From Vallitalea pronyensis (GTDB lineage Bacteria; Bacillota; Clostridia; Lachnospirales; Vallitaleaceae), in the NCBI RefSeq assembly GCF_018141445.1, contig NZ_CP058649.1:5847001-5911000 (forward strand): a DNA stretch of 64,000 bases, given 5' to 3'. Every line of letters begins with the position of its first letter. Within the stretch, counting starts at the first letter, position 1. The notes below the pieces were generated by a model. The model saw only the letters and a list, made by a program, of their open reading frames with translations, searched no databases and was not told the DNA's origin. Positions 37,905 through 46,657 of the stretch are shown one piece after another. The translations under genes were made by a program, and so were the position numbers.

Positions 37905-37930
37905 TTTCCTCTTCCTTTCTTAAATTTGTA

Positions 37931-38085
37931 AGTACAAAAGTGACTTCGTCACACTTTATTTTAGCCGTGACTTGCATTTTCAGAAGTTATTTTTGTACTG
38001 CGCATCAAGATTTTCTCGTTCACGAGAAATATCTGCGCATAAATTCAATTCTTTTTTTATTGGATAGGAGAACTTTCCTATCCAA
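37931..38085. repeat. Palindromic leader segment between the T-box terminator and alaS
   Basis: Several perfect short hairpins are packed here: AGTACAAAA (37931-37939) with TTTTGTACT (37991-37999), GTGAC-TTC-GTCAC (37940-37952), TTTCTCG-TTCA-CGAGAAA (38012-38029), TGCGCA at 37999-38004 and 38034-38039, and a long stem at about 38058-38085 (TTGGATAGGA with TCCTATCCAA). It is not part of a standard T-box. Confidence 0.5.
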
Positions 38086-38086
38086 T

Positions 38087-38346
38087 AAAAAAGCCCTAAG
38101 CTATAATAGCTTAGGGCGAATGATTAATCCGTGGTACCACCTAAATTCAGAGAATATCTCTGCTCTCATTAAGTACAGGTAACTCTACCGATACTCTATC
38201 CTCTGATAACGGTGGATCTCCGTTGAAGCCTACTATTATTTCGGTTCAAAGCTCTGAGACTGCTTCAAAATACAGATTGTGAAGATTCGCACCAACCATC
38301 TTCTCTCTGGACAATCACGTAGATTTACTCCTTCTCTTCATCGCTT
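38087..38346 (-). ncRNA. T-box riboswitch (tRNA-Ala responsive) upstream of alaS
   Basis: On the minus strand the conserved T-box AGGTGGTACCACGG is at 38142-38129, followed by the terminator GCCCTAAGCTAT/ATAGCTTAGGGC and T-run (38117-38087). The upstream half has a Stem I with GGTTGGTGCGAA and a specifier region TTTTGAAGCAGTC, where GCA (38263-38261) reads as an Ala codon. TTGACA at about 38393-38388 is a likely -35 box. Uncharged tRNA-Ala should pair with the leader and allow read-through. It fits the downstream AlaRS. Confidence 0.9.
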
Positions 38347-38454
38347 ATATGTTTAATTTTTTTTAGCTTAACACTAAATGTGGATTTTGTCAAATGTATG
38401 TTGATATTTATTTATTCAATCTATAACGTATATAATCCTATACCGGCGTATTAC

Positions 38455-39543
38455 TTATTGCTTTTTCCTTTTAAGAATGAACCAAATAAGGCATATGACT
38501 ATTACACATAAACCCATAATGATAGCTGGCGTGTAGCTATTCTTCTTTTTTTCTGTTGCATTGGCCTTAATTTCTGTATGGTTATCATGTTGTTTTTCAT
38601 GACCATTATCCACATAACGATCAACAGTAATAGCACCTTCTTCTTCGTTATAAGGGGTATATTTTTCAAAGTTACCATTGATTAAGTCTGATGACACAAC
38701 ACCATCTGAAGGTATGTGGAATGTCATATTTTGCTGAAAACCTTCATAGGTTGCTATGGTTTTATCCTCAATAGAAACTTTCCATATTGCATCAAAGTTT
38801 CTTTCAAGTGCAATGTAAACACACTTTTCATTTGGTACAAATACCATGGAACATAAAGTAGGTGAAACACCATATTGTGCCGTCATCTCCAAACCTTCAA
38901 ATGCATGATATATATCAAATCCATGTTGATGATCTTGGATGTAAGTATATGCTTTTTTGTATCGATCTGCCCCAACGCCATTTATTTCATCGTTAGGAGT
39001 ATTTAGAAAATCAGTATGTTTAAAATTGCTCATAATGATGAAATCTTCGCTGATGGACTGGTATTCATTTGTTTCATGGCCTGCTTCCGCAATAACTGCA
39101 TTTCCTAAAGGGTCGGCTATTAACCCATGGACGGTAAAACCAGGCCGATGAATAAGTCTTTTATCTTTAAGTCGTTGAAGCGTTTCATCCACATTGGTTA
39201 ATTCATACACATAGTGACCCATTTCTACAATGAATAATTCGTCTTCATTTTTTTCACTTTTCCCTTCTTCTGTAGGATACTGCATCTGCAAGCCGATATA
39301 AAGTCCTTGATCATTCATCCCTGTAATATAAGGGTTGAAGTCACCTTCTACAAAGTGCATGGAAAAAATATGAGTATCATTTTTCTCTTGTACCATTAGC
39401 CGAATGTCTCTTGGAACATAATCAAAATTCATTGCATATATCGGGTCGTCTATATACACGGCAAAACTGGTACAGGCATAGGTATTACAAGGTCTTAATA
39501 TAAACATGATTAACAAAATTACGAACAAGACCATATACTTCAT
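38455..39543 (-). CDS. Surface-attached linear amide C-N hydrolase (choloylglycine hydrolase family)
   Basis: About 362 aa from the Met at 39543 (MKYMVLF), with AAGGTGATC just upstream. A signal peptide ends at TYA, leaving Cys24 (CTSFAVY) as mature N-terminal nucleophile, the key residue of this Ntn-hydrolase family (bile salt hydrolase, penicillin V acylase, acid-ceramidase-like). MNFDYV and the ITGMNDQGLYIGLQMQYP stretch fit the family. A C-terminal membrane segment (about 335-357) and KRKKQ tail anchor it outside. Most bile salt hydrolases lack a signal peptide and anchor, so N-acyl amides or cell-wall-type substrates are as likely. Confidence 0.82.
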   Translation of the reverse strand: MKYMVLFVILLIMFILRPCNTYACTSFAVYIDDPIYAMNFDYVPRDIRLMVQEKNDTHIFSMHFVEGDFNPYITGMNDQGLYIGLQMQYPTEEGKSEKNEDELFIVEMGHYVYELTNVDETLQRLKDKRLIHRPGFTVHGLIADPLGNAVIAEAGHETNEYQSISEDFIIMSNFKHTDFLNTPNDEINGVGADRYKKAYTYIQDHQHGFDIYHAFEGLEMTAQYGVSPTLCSMVFVPNEKCVYIALERNFDAIWKVSIEDKTIATYEGFQQNMTFHIPSDGVVSSDLINGNFEKYTPYNEEEGAITVDRYVDNGHEKQHDNHTEIKANATEKKKNSYTPAIIMGLCVIVICLIWFILKRKKQ

Positions 39544-39701
39544 CTGATCACCTTCTTTTATTTTAAAAGCTATGAGCATTACGCTTTTTCACTTTACTAA
39601 TGATGTCTTATATTATTCCTGCAACAGATGTACATACAATGGTCATTTATAGCATCTATAGAAGATGATAGTTGTTAATTAAAATGCGTTAGTTCACCTC
39701 T

Positions 39702-40574
39702 TTAAGCATCTTGCCCTTTCAGAAATGCTTTCTCATGTTGTTTAAAAAAATCATAGAATAGCCTTACATTTTTAAGCTCTGTCCATTTACGAACAGCCAC
39801 TGGTGAGGCATCCATATCGTATATTTTAGCGCCCTTTATGGCTAAAATAAACGGTGAATGGGTTGAAATAATGAATTGGCACCCAAAAAACCTGGCAGAG
39901 TCCTCAATAAATTTCACCAGCTCCAATTGGCGCTTAGGTGATAAACTATTTTCTGGCTCATCTAATAGATACAGTTTATTTTCTTCAATCTTTTCCGTAA
40001 AATACATATAAGCACTTTCGCCATTGGACAGTTCCCGGACATTGTCTATCAGGTTCCTATTCACATAGTTGGATTGTGTATTGCTTCTGGCTTCATTCAC
40101 TTTTTTTAGTTCATCGTAGTCTTTAAGGGACTTGAATTGAAATCTTGCATACTTGGCATTTAAATATTCATCAAACAAATCTTCTCTTTTTGAATGAATG
40201 CCTTCATTTAGGTTTCTCACATTCAACATGTAGTCAAAGACATCATCACTTGTCATGATGCTGCTTTTTTCGGGAATGCCTGTCACGGATTCCATCTTGC
40301 ATAGACCCACATAATCTTCAAAGAAGTTGGTCCTATTATAAATGGATTCTCTGCATACCTTTGCTTTTTCTGCAATCACATTGAGAGCCGTTGTCTTACC
40401 ACACCCATTACCTCCGTACAAAATTGTAATAGGCTCACATTCGATTTTTTCGAATTCTGTGAGAGACAATACTTTAAAAGGGTAAAAAGAATCATAACAT
40501 TTTCTTTTTATCTGTAATAAAAAGTCAAATTCTTGGTCAGCAGTTGGAAACTGAAAGGTATCTATATATAGCAT
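39702..40574 (-). CDS. AAA/ABC-type ATPase, stand-alone
   Basis: 290 aa. Walker A GGNGCGKT, ABC-like signature LSNGES, Walker B LYLLDEPENSLS and switch His in STHSPF are all present, as in SMC/OLD-like AAA_21 ATPases that hold no membrane part. The middle insert (about 80-170) is helical. Such ATPases occur alone and also as components of anti-phage or toxin systems. It follows the RelA/SpoT-domain gene by 86 bp on the same strand. AAGGAG precedes the start. The function is unknown. Confidence 0.85.
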   Translation of the reverse strand: MLYIDTFQFPTADQEFDFLLQIKRKCYDSFYPFKVLSLTEFEKIECEPITILYGGNGCGKTTALNVIAEKAKVCRESIYNRTNFFEDYVGLCKMESVTGIPEKSSIMTSDDVFDYMLNVRNLNEGIHSKREDLFDEYLNAKYARFQFKSLKDYDELKKVNEARSNTQSNYVNRNLIDNVRELSNGESAYMYFTEKIEENKLYLLDEPENSLSPKRQLELVKFIEDSARFFGCQFIISTHSPFILAIKGAKIYDMDASPVAVRKWTELKNVRLFYDFFKQHEKAFLKGQDA

Positions 40575-40660
40575 CGATTCTACTCCTTATAGTAATGGAA
40601 GGATTTTATACGTTACACCTTACTCCCATGTTATATCCTCCGTTAGCTAGGCTTTGCACC

Positions 40661-42190
40661 TTATAGTTTAAAAAGTTTTAAAGCCTGATCCGCTTCTATC
40701 AAAGATAGGGACTCTAAACCATGGGTATACCCTAGAATATCTTCACTAATTTCAACGATGTTAGATGCTTGCTTTGCTTTTTCTAGAAATGCCTTTACTT
40801 TTGCTATTTCAATTTTATGTTCAAATATGGATAAGATTTTCACTTCAAAATACTTGATGTAGATATCTTGATAGATAAGCCATTCTTCATATGTTTGAAT
40901 ATTTTTACATATTTGCCCAACGATATAGTCCAGTGCATGGTTGATTTCCTCTATACTCGTATCATAGATATAGTTAATGGCATCAATCTTCTTAAAGGTG
41001 TAAGCAATTGTCATCATTAATCGATGAATCATTTCCCCAGCTTCATCCTCGTTAAATAACACATGGAGCTTAGAAAAACTTCTATTTTTGCAAAATCGCT
41101 GTTTAATAAATTCAATAAATGTTTCAAAATCTTCCACATTGTTCCCAAGCTCTATTTCAAATAACACTCTAAAAAAGATATGCCATTGAAAATCACTGTT
41201 AATGGACCCGATGATTGTGTCCCCCATAACGCGGGAGAATTCATCTTCAAATCTTATTTCCCGCTCAAACAAGATCTCATGGGTAAAATCAATTTCATTT
41301 TCACTGATATCGTTTAGCCTTGAAAAGGTTTTGACCAATGTCTTGTTATAGTCTTCCAAGTTCTCCGCATAATTGGACCTGAAAATATATTTCATGATGG
41401 TGTCACATGATTTTCTAAAATCAACAATGAAACCAATACTATGCTTTATTTTTATGGAGAAAATATCATAAATCATTTTTGCCAGCGTTGTTTCAATCTG
41501 ATCTTTTCTTACAGACGGGTTAATGGTATTTAATTGTTTAAACTGGTCATCAATGATATGTAATTGCTTATCAATCATGGAAAGATTTTCGTTAATGGAC
41601 CCCATAATGTCTTTAAAGAAACTGTCCCAAACGGTATAATTGTTGTTTTTATAGATTATTTTATGTTCAATTTCACCCCAAAATACATTAACAAGAGATT
41701 TAATCTGCAGTTCAAAATTAAACAATTGATCGTCAGCTTCATATACACCATCTATTCGGTAGATTTCAAAGCCATTTTTTTGCTGTTGGGGCTGTGGTAC
41801 ATCCAGTTCAAGTCGAATGTTCTTATTGAGGGAGTTATAATAATAGCCATCTGTGTGGCACATACTAAAGCATCTTTTTAGTACGTCGTATATCTTACTT
41901 TCATCTTCAATAAACCTGCACTCTATCCGAATACCAATTAAGTCAGAAAGATTAGCGATAAAGTCTTCTGATGAATCAAATTCCTTGTAAGCATTGTTCC
42001 TCAGTATTTTTTCTTTTAGACTAGGTACAGATTTTACCCGTCTATTAATATTTAAATAACCATCACTGCTTAAATCAAATAAGTCTTTTAGAAAAATTTT
42101 AATAACATTAGATGCTTCTTCTAAATCCTCTGTAATATTCTCTATATAATTCGTCACATCGTTTATAAATCCAAATAGTTCTAATTTCAT
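40661..42190 (-). CDS. RelA/SpoT-domain nucleotide pyrophosphotransferase-like protein with long helical C-terminus
   Basis: 509 aa. The first 180 residues form a RelA/SpoT synthetase domain: RRVKSVPSLKEK (50-61), DLIGIRIECRF (83-93), KNGFEIYR (138-145) and FELQIKSLVNVFWGEIEH (159-176), with catalytic Glu160. No HD hydrolase and no TGS/ACT domains. The acceptor loop differs from the usual NGYRSYH: Tyr is Phe141 and His is Arg145. The rest (about 185-509) is mainly alpha-helical and unrecognised. It could make alarmones or modify another acceptor, as toxic small alarmone synthetases do with tRNA. AGGAGG before the start. Partner ATPase downstream. Confidence 0.83.
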   Translation of the reverse strand: MKLELFGFINDVTNYIENITEDLEEASNVIKIFLKDLFDLSSDGYLNINRRVKSVPSLKEKILRNNAYKEFDSSEDFIANLSDLIGIRIECRFIEDESKIYDVLKRCFSMCHTDGYYYNSLNKNIRLELDVPQPQQQKNGFEIYRIDGVYEADDQLFNFELQIKSLVNVFWGEIEHKIIYKNNNYTVWDSFFKDIMGSINENLSMIDKQLHIIDDQFKQLNTINPSVRKDQIETTLAKMIYDIFSIKIKHSIGFIVDFRKSCDTIMKYIFRSNYAENLEDYNKTLVKTFSRLNDISENEIDFTHEILFEREIRFEDEFSRVMGDTIIGSINSDFQWHIFFRVLFEIELGNNVEDFETFIEFIKQRFCKNRSFSKLHVLFNEDEAGEMIHRLMMTIAYTFKKIDAINYIYDTSIEEINHALDYIVGQICKNIQTYEEWLIYQDIYIKYFEVKILSIFEHKIEIAKVKAFLEKAKQASNIVEISEDILGYTHGLESLSLIEADQALKLFKL

Positions 42191-42327
42191 AATTCCTCCT
42201 ATACGTCGGCCTCTATTACGCTCTGTTTATGTTTTGTTAATCTTCTAGTATTCTATACTTATAGTATATCATATCGTGTATAGAAAAAATATATTTCTAC
42301 TTAAACTATTCCATCTAAATAATGTAT

Positions 42328-42360
42328 AAAAAAACATCCCAGCTTTCATAGCTGGGATGG
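42328..42360 (-). terminator. Terminator of the 11-kb sulfatase/ABC operon
   Basis: CATCCCAGCT (42335-42344) pairs with AGCTGGGATG (42350-42359); on the minus strand seven T residues follow. It closes the operon that begins at 53736. Confidence 0.9.
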
Positions 42361-42407
42361 AAATTTTATAGGGGTATGCTTTGTTACTGTATGTGGTTTA
42401 TATTAGG

Positions 42408-43841
42408 TTAACTGTCTGTACTTTCATTTGATTTTTCTCTTACATCACACCATTTTACAAAATAGTCTTCAATCCAGTTATTATTCTTGGGTGTATACGT
42501 CATCAATTTTTTTCTAGCATTTAAGGCAACATTATTGTACTTATTGCACGTTAATACACATCCTCTAATGGAACCTTGTTCATAACCTTCATAGATGAGC
42601 AAAGGCTTTTGTGTTAGGTCTGCAATGAGTTGGCACATAAGAGGGCTTCTTAAACCACCACCTACGCCAATAATAGGACCGATGATACCATTAATATCGG
42701 CCAGCACATCTAAGTTTCGCCTGATACCACACACTATATCTAAGATGATACCATAGGCAAAATCAACCATATCCAGTGAAGCATCAATAGGTGTTTCCAG
42801 TTGAATGGTTCCATTATTTGTAGGACTGGCAGTGGCAAAATCAAGTGTTGATAGACAAACTAAAACTTTAGGCTTATCCATGTGAGCATATCTGTTCTCT
42901 AACGCTTCATAAGTATAGCTTTGCAAACAATTATGTTTAAACCTTTGATAGTTTAATCCCGTAACACCAGCATTGACTTCTAACACATAGGTGTGTTCGT
43001 AGATGTACCTGTTACTCCAGCAACGTTTCTGTTTATCTACCATAAAATCCTTGGTAATGGATATAATGGGGGTGGTTGTCCCAGCTATTATGATGGTATC
43101 ACCTACATTTGCTCCAATACCAAATGCAGCAACTTGTGTGTCTGCACTACTGACTATATAATTAATCTCACCTGTATTCGGAAACAAATAAGAATACTCA
43201 CGAGAGACACAACCCAGTTTTGCAGCACTTTCAACCAGCTCTGGCAACAAAGCAAAATCAACATCAAACAGCTCACAAAGTTCTTTTGACCATGTTGATG
43301 TGGCCATGTCATATAAAAGAGTTTCACAAGCTTGCGTATGCTCATATTTTAACACACCTGTAAACTTGTAACCAATCCAATCCGATATGCTGACGATCTT
43401 TTTCACTTGATGACTGGTGGCAGGGTGACTTTCAAGATAGGCTACCAACTTAAAGGCACTGAAATATCTTGCTGCCCATTTTCCTGTTTTATTATAGATG
43501 TATTCTTTATCATATCTACTCTCTAAGTATGCGCCTCTGTTATCAATGTTGGGTAGCCCAATAATGCCTTTCCCTTGTTCATCTAATAAAATAATGCCTT
43601 GTCGAATACTTGTAGACGTTATACTCATAATATGTATATCTTTTGCTTCTGCTACACACTGCTCCACCACATGTAGAATATCTTCCCAAAACTCTTCCGG
43701 TGAAAAATGGCATTGCATATCGTCCTCATAAATGTAATTAGTATCCATCACATGCTCTGAAATAATCTGTCCATCACATGTAACAATTGCTGCCTTGGTA
43801 TTACCAGTACCAACATCAATGACTAGGTATCCTTTTCTCAT
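42408..43841 (-). CDS. FGGY-family carbohydrate kinase, LsrK-like
   Basis: About 477 aa from the Met at 43841 (MRKGYLVIDVGTGNTK), with TGAGGAA upstream. N-terminal ATPase motif DVGTGNTKAAI and C-terminal IGVGGGLRSPL mark the FGGY fold. The stretch TSIRQGIILLDEQGKGI and PNIDNRG, with ISDWIGYKFTG, looks closer to autoinducer-2 kinase LsrK than to xylulo- or glycerol kinase; this is by memory. It phosphorylates a small sugar or ketone-polyol. Last gene of the operon, 50 bp after the aldolase gene. Confidence 0.87.
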   Translation of the reverse strand: MRKGYLVIDVGTGNTKAAIVTCDGQIISEHVMDTNYIYEDDMQCHFSPEEFWEDILHVVEQCVAEAKDIHIMSITSTSIRQGIILLDEQGKGIIGLPNIDNRGAYLESRYDKEYIYNKTGKWAARYFSAFKLVAYLESHPATSHQVKKIVSISDWIGYKFTGVLKYEHTQACETLLYDMATSTWSKELCELFDVDFALLPELVESAAKLGCVSREYSYLFPNTGEINYIVSSADTQVAAFGIGANVGDTIIIAGTTTPIISITKDFMVDKQKRCWSNRYIYEHTYVLEVNAGVTGLNYQRFKHNCLQSYTYEALENRYAHMDKPKVLVCLSTLDFATASPTNNGTIQLETPIDASLDMVDFAYGIILDIVCGIRRNLDVLADINGIIGPIIGVGGGLRSPLMCQLIADLTQKPLLIYEGYEQGSIRGCVLTCNKYNNVALNARKKLMTYTPKNNNWIEDYFVKWCDVREKSNESTDS

Positions 43842-43891
43842 ACTACTTTCCTCAATTCTACAGATACATGGTGACATCATGGCATTTTTAT

Positions 43892-44569
43892 TTATCGTTT
43901 CATCATACCACCGCGTTTAAAGCCTGCTCTTTTTCTGAGATCATATAAATCATTGACTTGTTCTTCTGTCAATAATTGCATTTTATTTAATTGTGTCAAT
44001 GTTGTTTGTATGTAACAAGAATTCTCTAGAGATTCCAGCCGATAATAGGCTTCTAAAGGATTTTCTCCCCATGTTAGGGTACCGTGGTTTGCCAAAAAAC
44101 ATCCATTGTAATCCTTACAAAATGGTGCAACGGAATCAGGTACTTCTTGTGAACCAGGCAATGCATAGGGAGCAATTGGAATAACCCCTAGAAAAACCAC
44201 GTTTTCAGCCATCATGGGCATATCAATTGGCATACCAGCCACAGAAAAAGCTGTACCCATTGGAGGATGTGCGTGTACAACAGCTTGTATATCTGCATTT
44301 TCCTTGTAAACTCTTAAATGCATTTTTATTTCTGATGTTGAATTTAAGTCACCCTTTTCAATGATATGACCATCTAAATCAAGTTTTAATAACATATCCT
44401 CAGTCATATACCCTTTACAAACACCTGTGGGTGTTGCCCAAACAGCATTATCATCTACTTTAATGGTAATATTACCATCACTGCCGCTCACAAACCCTTT
44501 ATTATACATCCTTTTACCAATTTCAACGATTAAGCTTTTCGCTTCACAATCACTTACATAATTTCCCAT
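43892..44569 (-). CDS. Class II aldolase/adducin-family protein
   Basis: 225 aa, the size of L-fuculose-1-phosphate aldolase and L-ribulose-5-phosphate 4-epimerase. Zinc-binding HAHPP and ANHGTLTWG are present, as are SGSDGNITIK (phosphate-binding loop) and the catalytic-type region around MMAENVVFLG. It likely cleaves the sugar phosphate made by the neighbouring kinase into DHAP and an aldehyde. AAAGGAGG precedes the start. Whether it is aldolase or epimerase cannot be decided here. Confidence 0.88.
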   Translation of the reverse strand: MGNYVSDCEAKSLIVEIGKRMYNKGFVSGSDGNITIKVDDNAVWATPTGVCKGYMTEDMLLKLDLDGHIIEKGDLNSTSEIKMHLRVYKENADIQAVVHAHPPMGTAFSVAGMPIDMPMMAENVVFLGVIPIAPYALPGSQEVPDSVAPFCKDYNGCFLANHGTLTWGENPLEAYYRLESLENSCYIQTTLTQLNKMQLLTEEQVNDLYDLRKRAGFKRGGMMKR

Positions 44570-44590
44570 ATAGTCCTCCTTTGATTTGAT

Positions 44591-45526
44591 TTAGTTAAAG
44601 TGTGCCATCATCTGTTTAATGATGATATTCGATTGATGATTGACTACTTCATATGAAGCACCACACACGTGCGGGGTAACCAAAACATTCTCTAGTCCAA
44701 TAATCTTATTCCCTAAAGCCTCAGGAGGTTCATGATCAAACACATCTAATATAGCTCCTTTAATCTTATTGTTCGATAAAATCTCATACATATAAGCATA
44801 ATCCATAACTGCCGCTCTTGATGTATTGATTAGTACTGCATTTTCTTTCATTAAATCTAATAATCCCTTATCAATCATGCCTTTCGTTTCATGATTGACA
44901 GGTAAGTGAATGGATATAATATCACAGGTTTCAAATAGCTCAGGGAGTTCCACCATTTCATATGTACAGTTATTCACATAAGGGTCATAAACTTTAATAT
45001 GGGTGCCAAAACTACTTAAAATATCAGCAGTAATTTTTCCAATTGCTCCAAAACCCACAAACCCTATGGACTTCCCATGAACTTCGTTTCCCCTGAATTG
45101 ATAATAAGCATAGGGTACCTTATCATGCCATCGATTTTTGGCGTAATCAACTGCTGGAAGCAGATGCCGGTAAAAGCCAATAAGCATACCGACAAGTAAC
45201 TCTGCAACAGCTTGGGCATTTCTACCAGGTGTCGTAAACACCGGTATATTTAATGTATTGGCTACCTTCATGTCAATGTTTACAGGATTACCTCTACAAT
45301 CGCCTATAAACTTCAAATCAGGATTATCTAAAAAAACTTTCTCCGTTATCTGATCCAGTTCTGTGATTAAGCCATCATAATGACCGTCTTGCAATTTTTT
45401 AGAAATTTCTTCCGTGGTATATGCATCATCTCTTGTTGTCCATGGGTCATATACCACTTCTCCAAATAAGTTCTCTACCGTTTGAATACCTTCATGACTA
45501 AATTCTGACGTAATTAATATTTTCAT
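44591..45526 (-). CDS. D-2-hydroxyacid dehydrogenase (NAD-dependent)
   Basis: 311 aa. The NAD-binding motif GFGAIGKI lies near 155-162; INTSRAAVMDY carries the substrate Arg region, DVFDHEP the Glu region, and TPHVCGAS the catalytic His. This is the phosphoglycerate dehydrogenase-like family, which reduces 2-keto acids to D-2-hydroxyacids or the reverse. It sits between the E1 and aldolase genes in the operon; the acid may be a product of the imported compound. Confidence 0.9.
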   Translation of the reverse strand: MKILITSEFSHEGIQTVENLFGEVVYDPWTTRDDAYTTEEISKKLQDGHYDGLITELDQITEKVFLDNPDLKFIGDCRGNPVNIDMKVANTLNIPVFTTPGRNAQAVAELLVGMLIGFYRHLLPAVDYAKNRWHDKVPYAYYQFRGNEVHGKSIGFVGFGAIGKITADILSSFGTHIKVYDPYVNNCTYEMVELPELFETCDIISIHLPVNHETKGMIDKGLLDLMKENAVLINTSRAAVMDYAYMYEILSNNKIKGAILDVFDHEPPEALGNKIIGLENVLVTPHVCGASYEVVNHQSNIIIKQMMAHFN

Positions 45527-45558
45527 ATTTTATTCCTTTCAAAGTCATGCTATTATCT

Positions 45559-46575
45559 CTAACTGTTATACAGTTCTTCAGCAACAACTGCAATTTTATC
45601 CGCACTAGGTACCCATATTTTTTCCAACTCTTTTAGATATGGAATATGTGCATGAGGTGGCGTTACTGTTTTTACAGGTGCTTTTAATGCGTCAAACGCC
45701 TGTTCTGTCACTTGAGCTGCAATATCTGATGAAAGCCCACATCTTGGATAACCTTCATCTGTAACCAACACACGACCTGTCTTCTTGACTGATTCAATTA
45801 TCGTATCTAAATCAAGAGGACTGATGGTTCTTGGATCGATAACTTCAACGCCAATACCCTTTTCTTGAAGCTTTTCTGCCGCTTCTAGTGCATAATTGAC
45901 CATATTGTGAACGGCAATAATCGTTACGTCATCTCCAGATCGTTTAATAGATGCTTTTCCAAATGGTATGGCTTCCATCTCTTCTGGCACATGACTTTCC
46001 ATCATGTATATTCTTTTATGTTCTAAGAAAACAACAGGGTCCTTGTCTTTAATTGCCTGAAGCATTAAGCCTTTTGCATCATAAGCATTAGAAGGTGTAA
46101 CCACTTTTAATCCAGGGATAGACGCAAAAAGTGAATACAACGTTTGAGAATGTTCTGCCCCTGCTTGATATCCTGCCCCAACAGGCATACGAAGAACCAG
46201 TGGTATTGGATTCTGACCGCCATATAAATAGAACATTTTTGCTGCTTGATTATACAGTTGGTCGTAACACACGCCTATAAAATCAACATACATGATTTCA
46301 ATAATCGGCTTTAATCCAGCAAATGCAGCACCAATGCCCATACCTAAAAAAGCTGTTTCAGAAATAGGTGTATCAATGACCCTCTTTCTTCCAAACTCTT
46401 CAACTAGGCCTGCCGTTACACCATAGGCTCCACCCAGACCACTTTTATTTTCAAAACCTTTATTGGTTGCACCACCAGCTATATCTTCACCCAATATAAT
46501 AACCGTCTCATCACGTCTCATTTCCTGAGCGATTGCTTCATTGATAGCATCTTTTGTTTTCATCATTCTTTCCAT
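45559..46575 (-). CDS. Thiamine-dependent 2-oxo acid / acetoin dehydrogenase E1, beta subunit
   Basis: 338 aa. The N-terminal EDIAGGATNKGFENK and ETAFLGMGIGAAFAGLKP are E1-beta signatures; the C-terminal transketolase-type domain follows (DPRTISPLDL). It pairs with the alpha subunit encoded 82 bp upstream. E1 enzymes decarboxylate 2-keto acids or cleave acetoin with thiamine diphosphate and hand the acyl group to lipoylated E2. No E2, E3 or lipoate gene is in this operon. AGGAGG precedes the start. Confidence 0.92.
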   Translation of the reverse strand: MERMMKTKDAINEAIAQEMRRDETVIILGEDIAGGATNKGFENKSGLGGAYGVTAGLVEEFGRKRVIDTPISETAFLGMGIGAAFAGLKPIIEIMYVDFIGVCYDQLYNQAAKMFYLYGGQNPIPLVLRMPVGAGYQAGAEHSQTLYSLFASIPGLKVVTPSNAYDAKGLMLQAIKDKDPVVFLEHKRIYMMESHVPEEMEAIPFGKASIKRSGDDVTIIAVHNMVNYALEAAEKLQEKGIGVEVIDPRTISPLDLDTIIESVKKTGRVLVTDEGYPRCGLSSDIAAQVTEQAFDALKAPVKTVTPPHAHIPYLKELEKIWVPSADKIAVVAEELYNS

Positions 46576-46657
46576 TAGATTTACCTCCTAATTTTGTAAT
46601 CATGGCAAATCAGCCATGCCCATTCCTTTCATTTGATTATTTCTAGTAGGTCTCGGT

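Noticed and set aside
37931..38085. CRISPR-like repeats
   Set aside because: The repeats are palindromes of differing sequence with no regular spacing.
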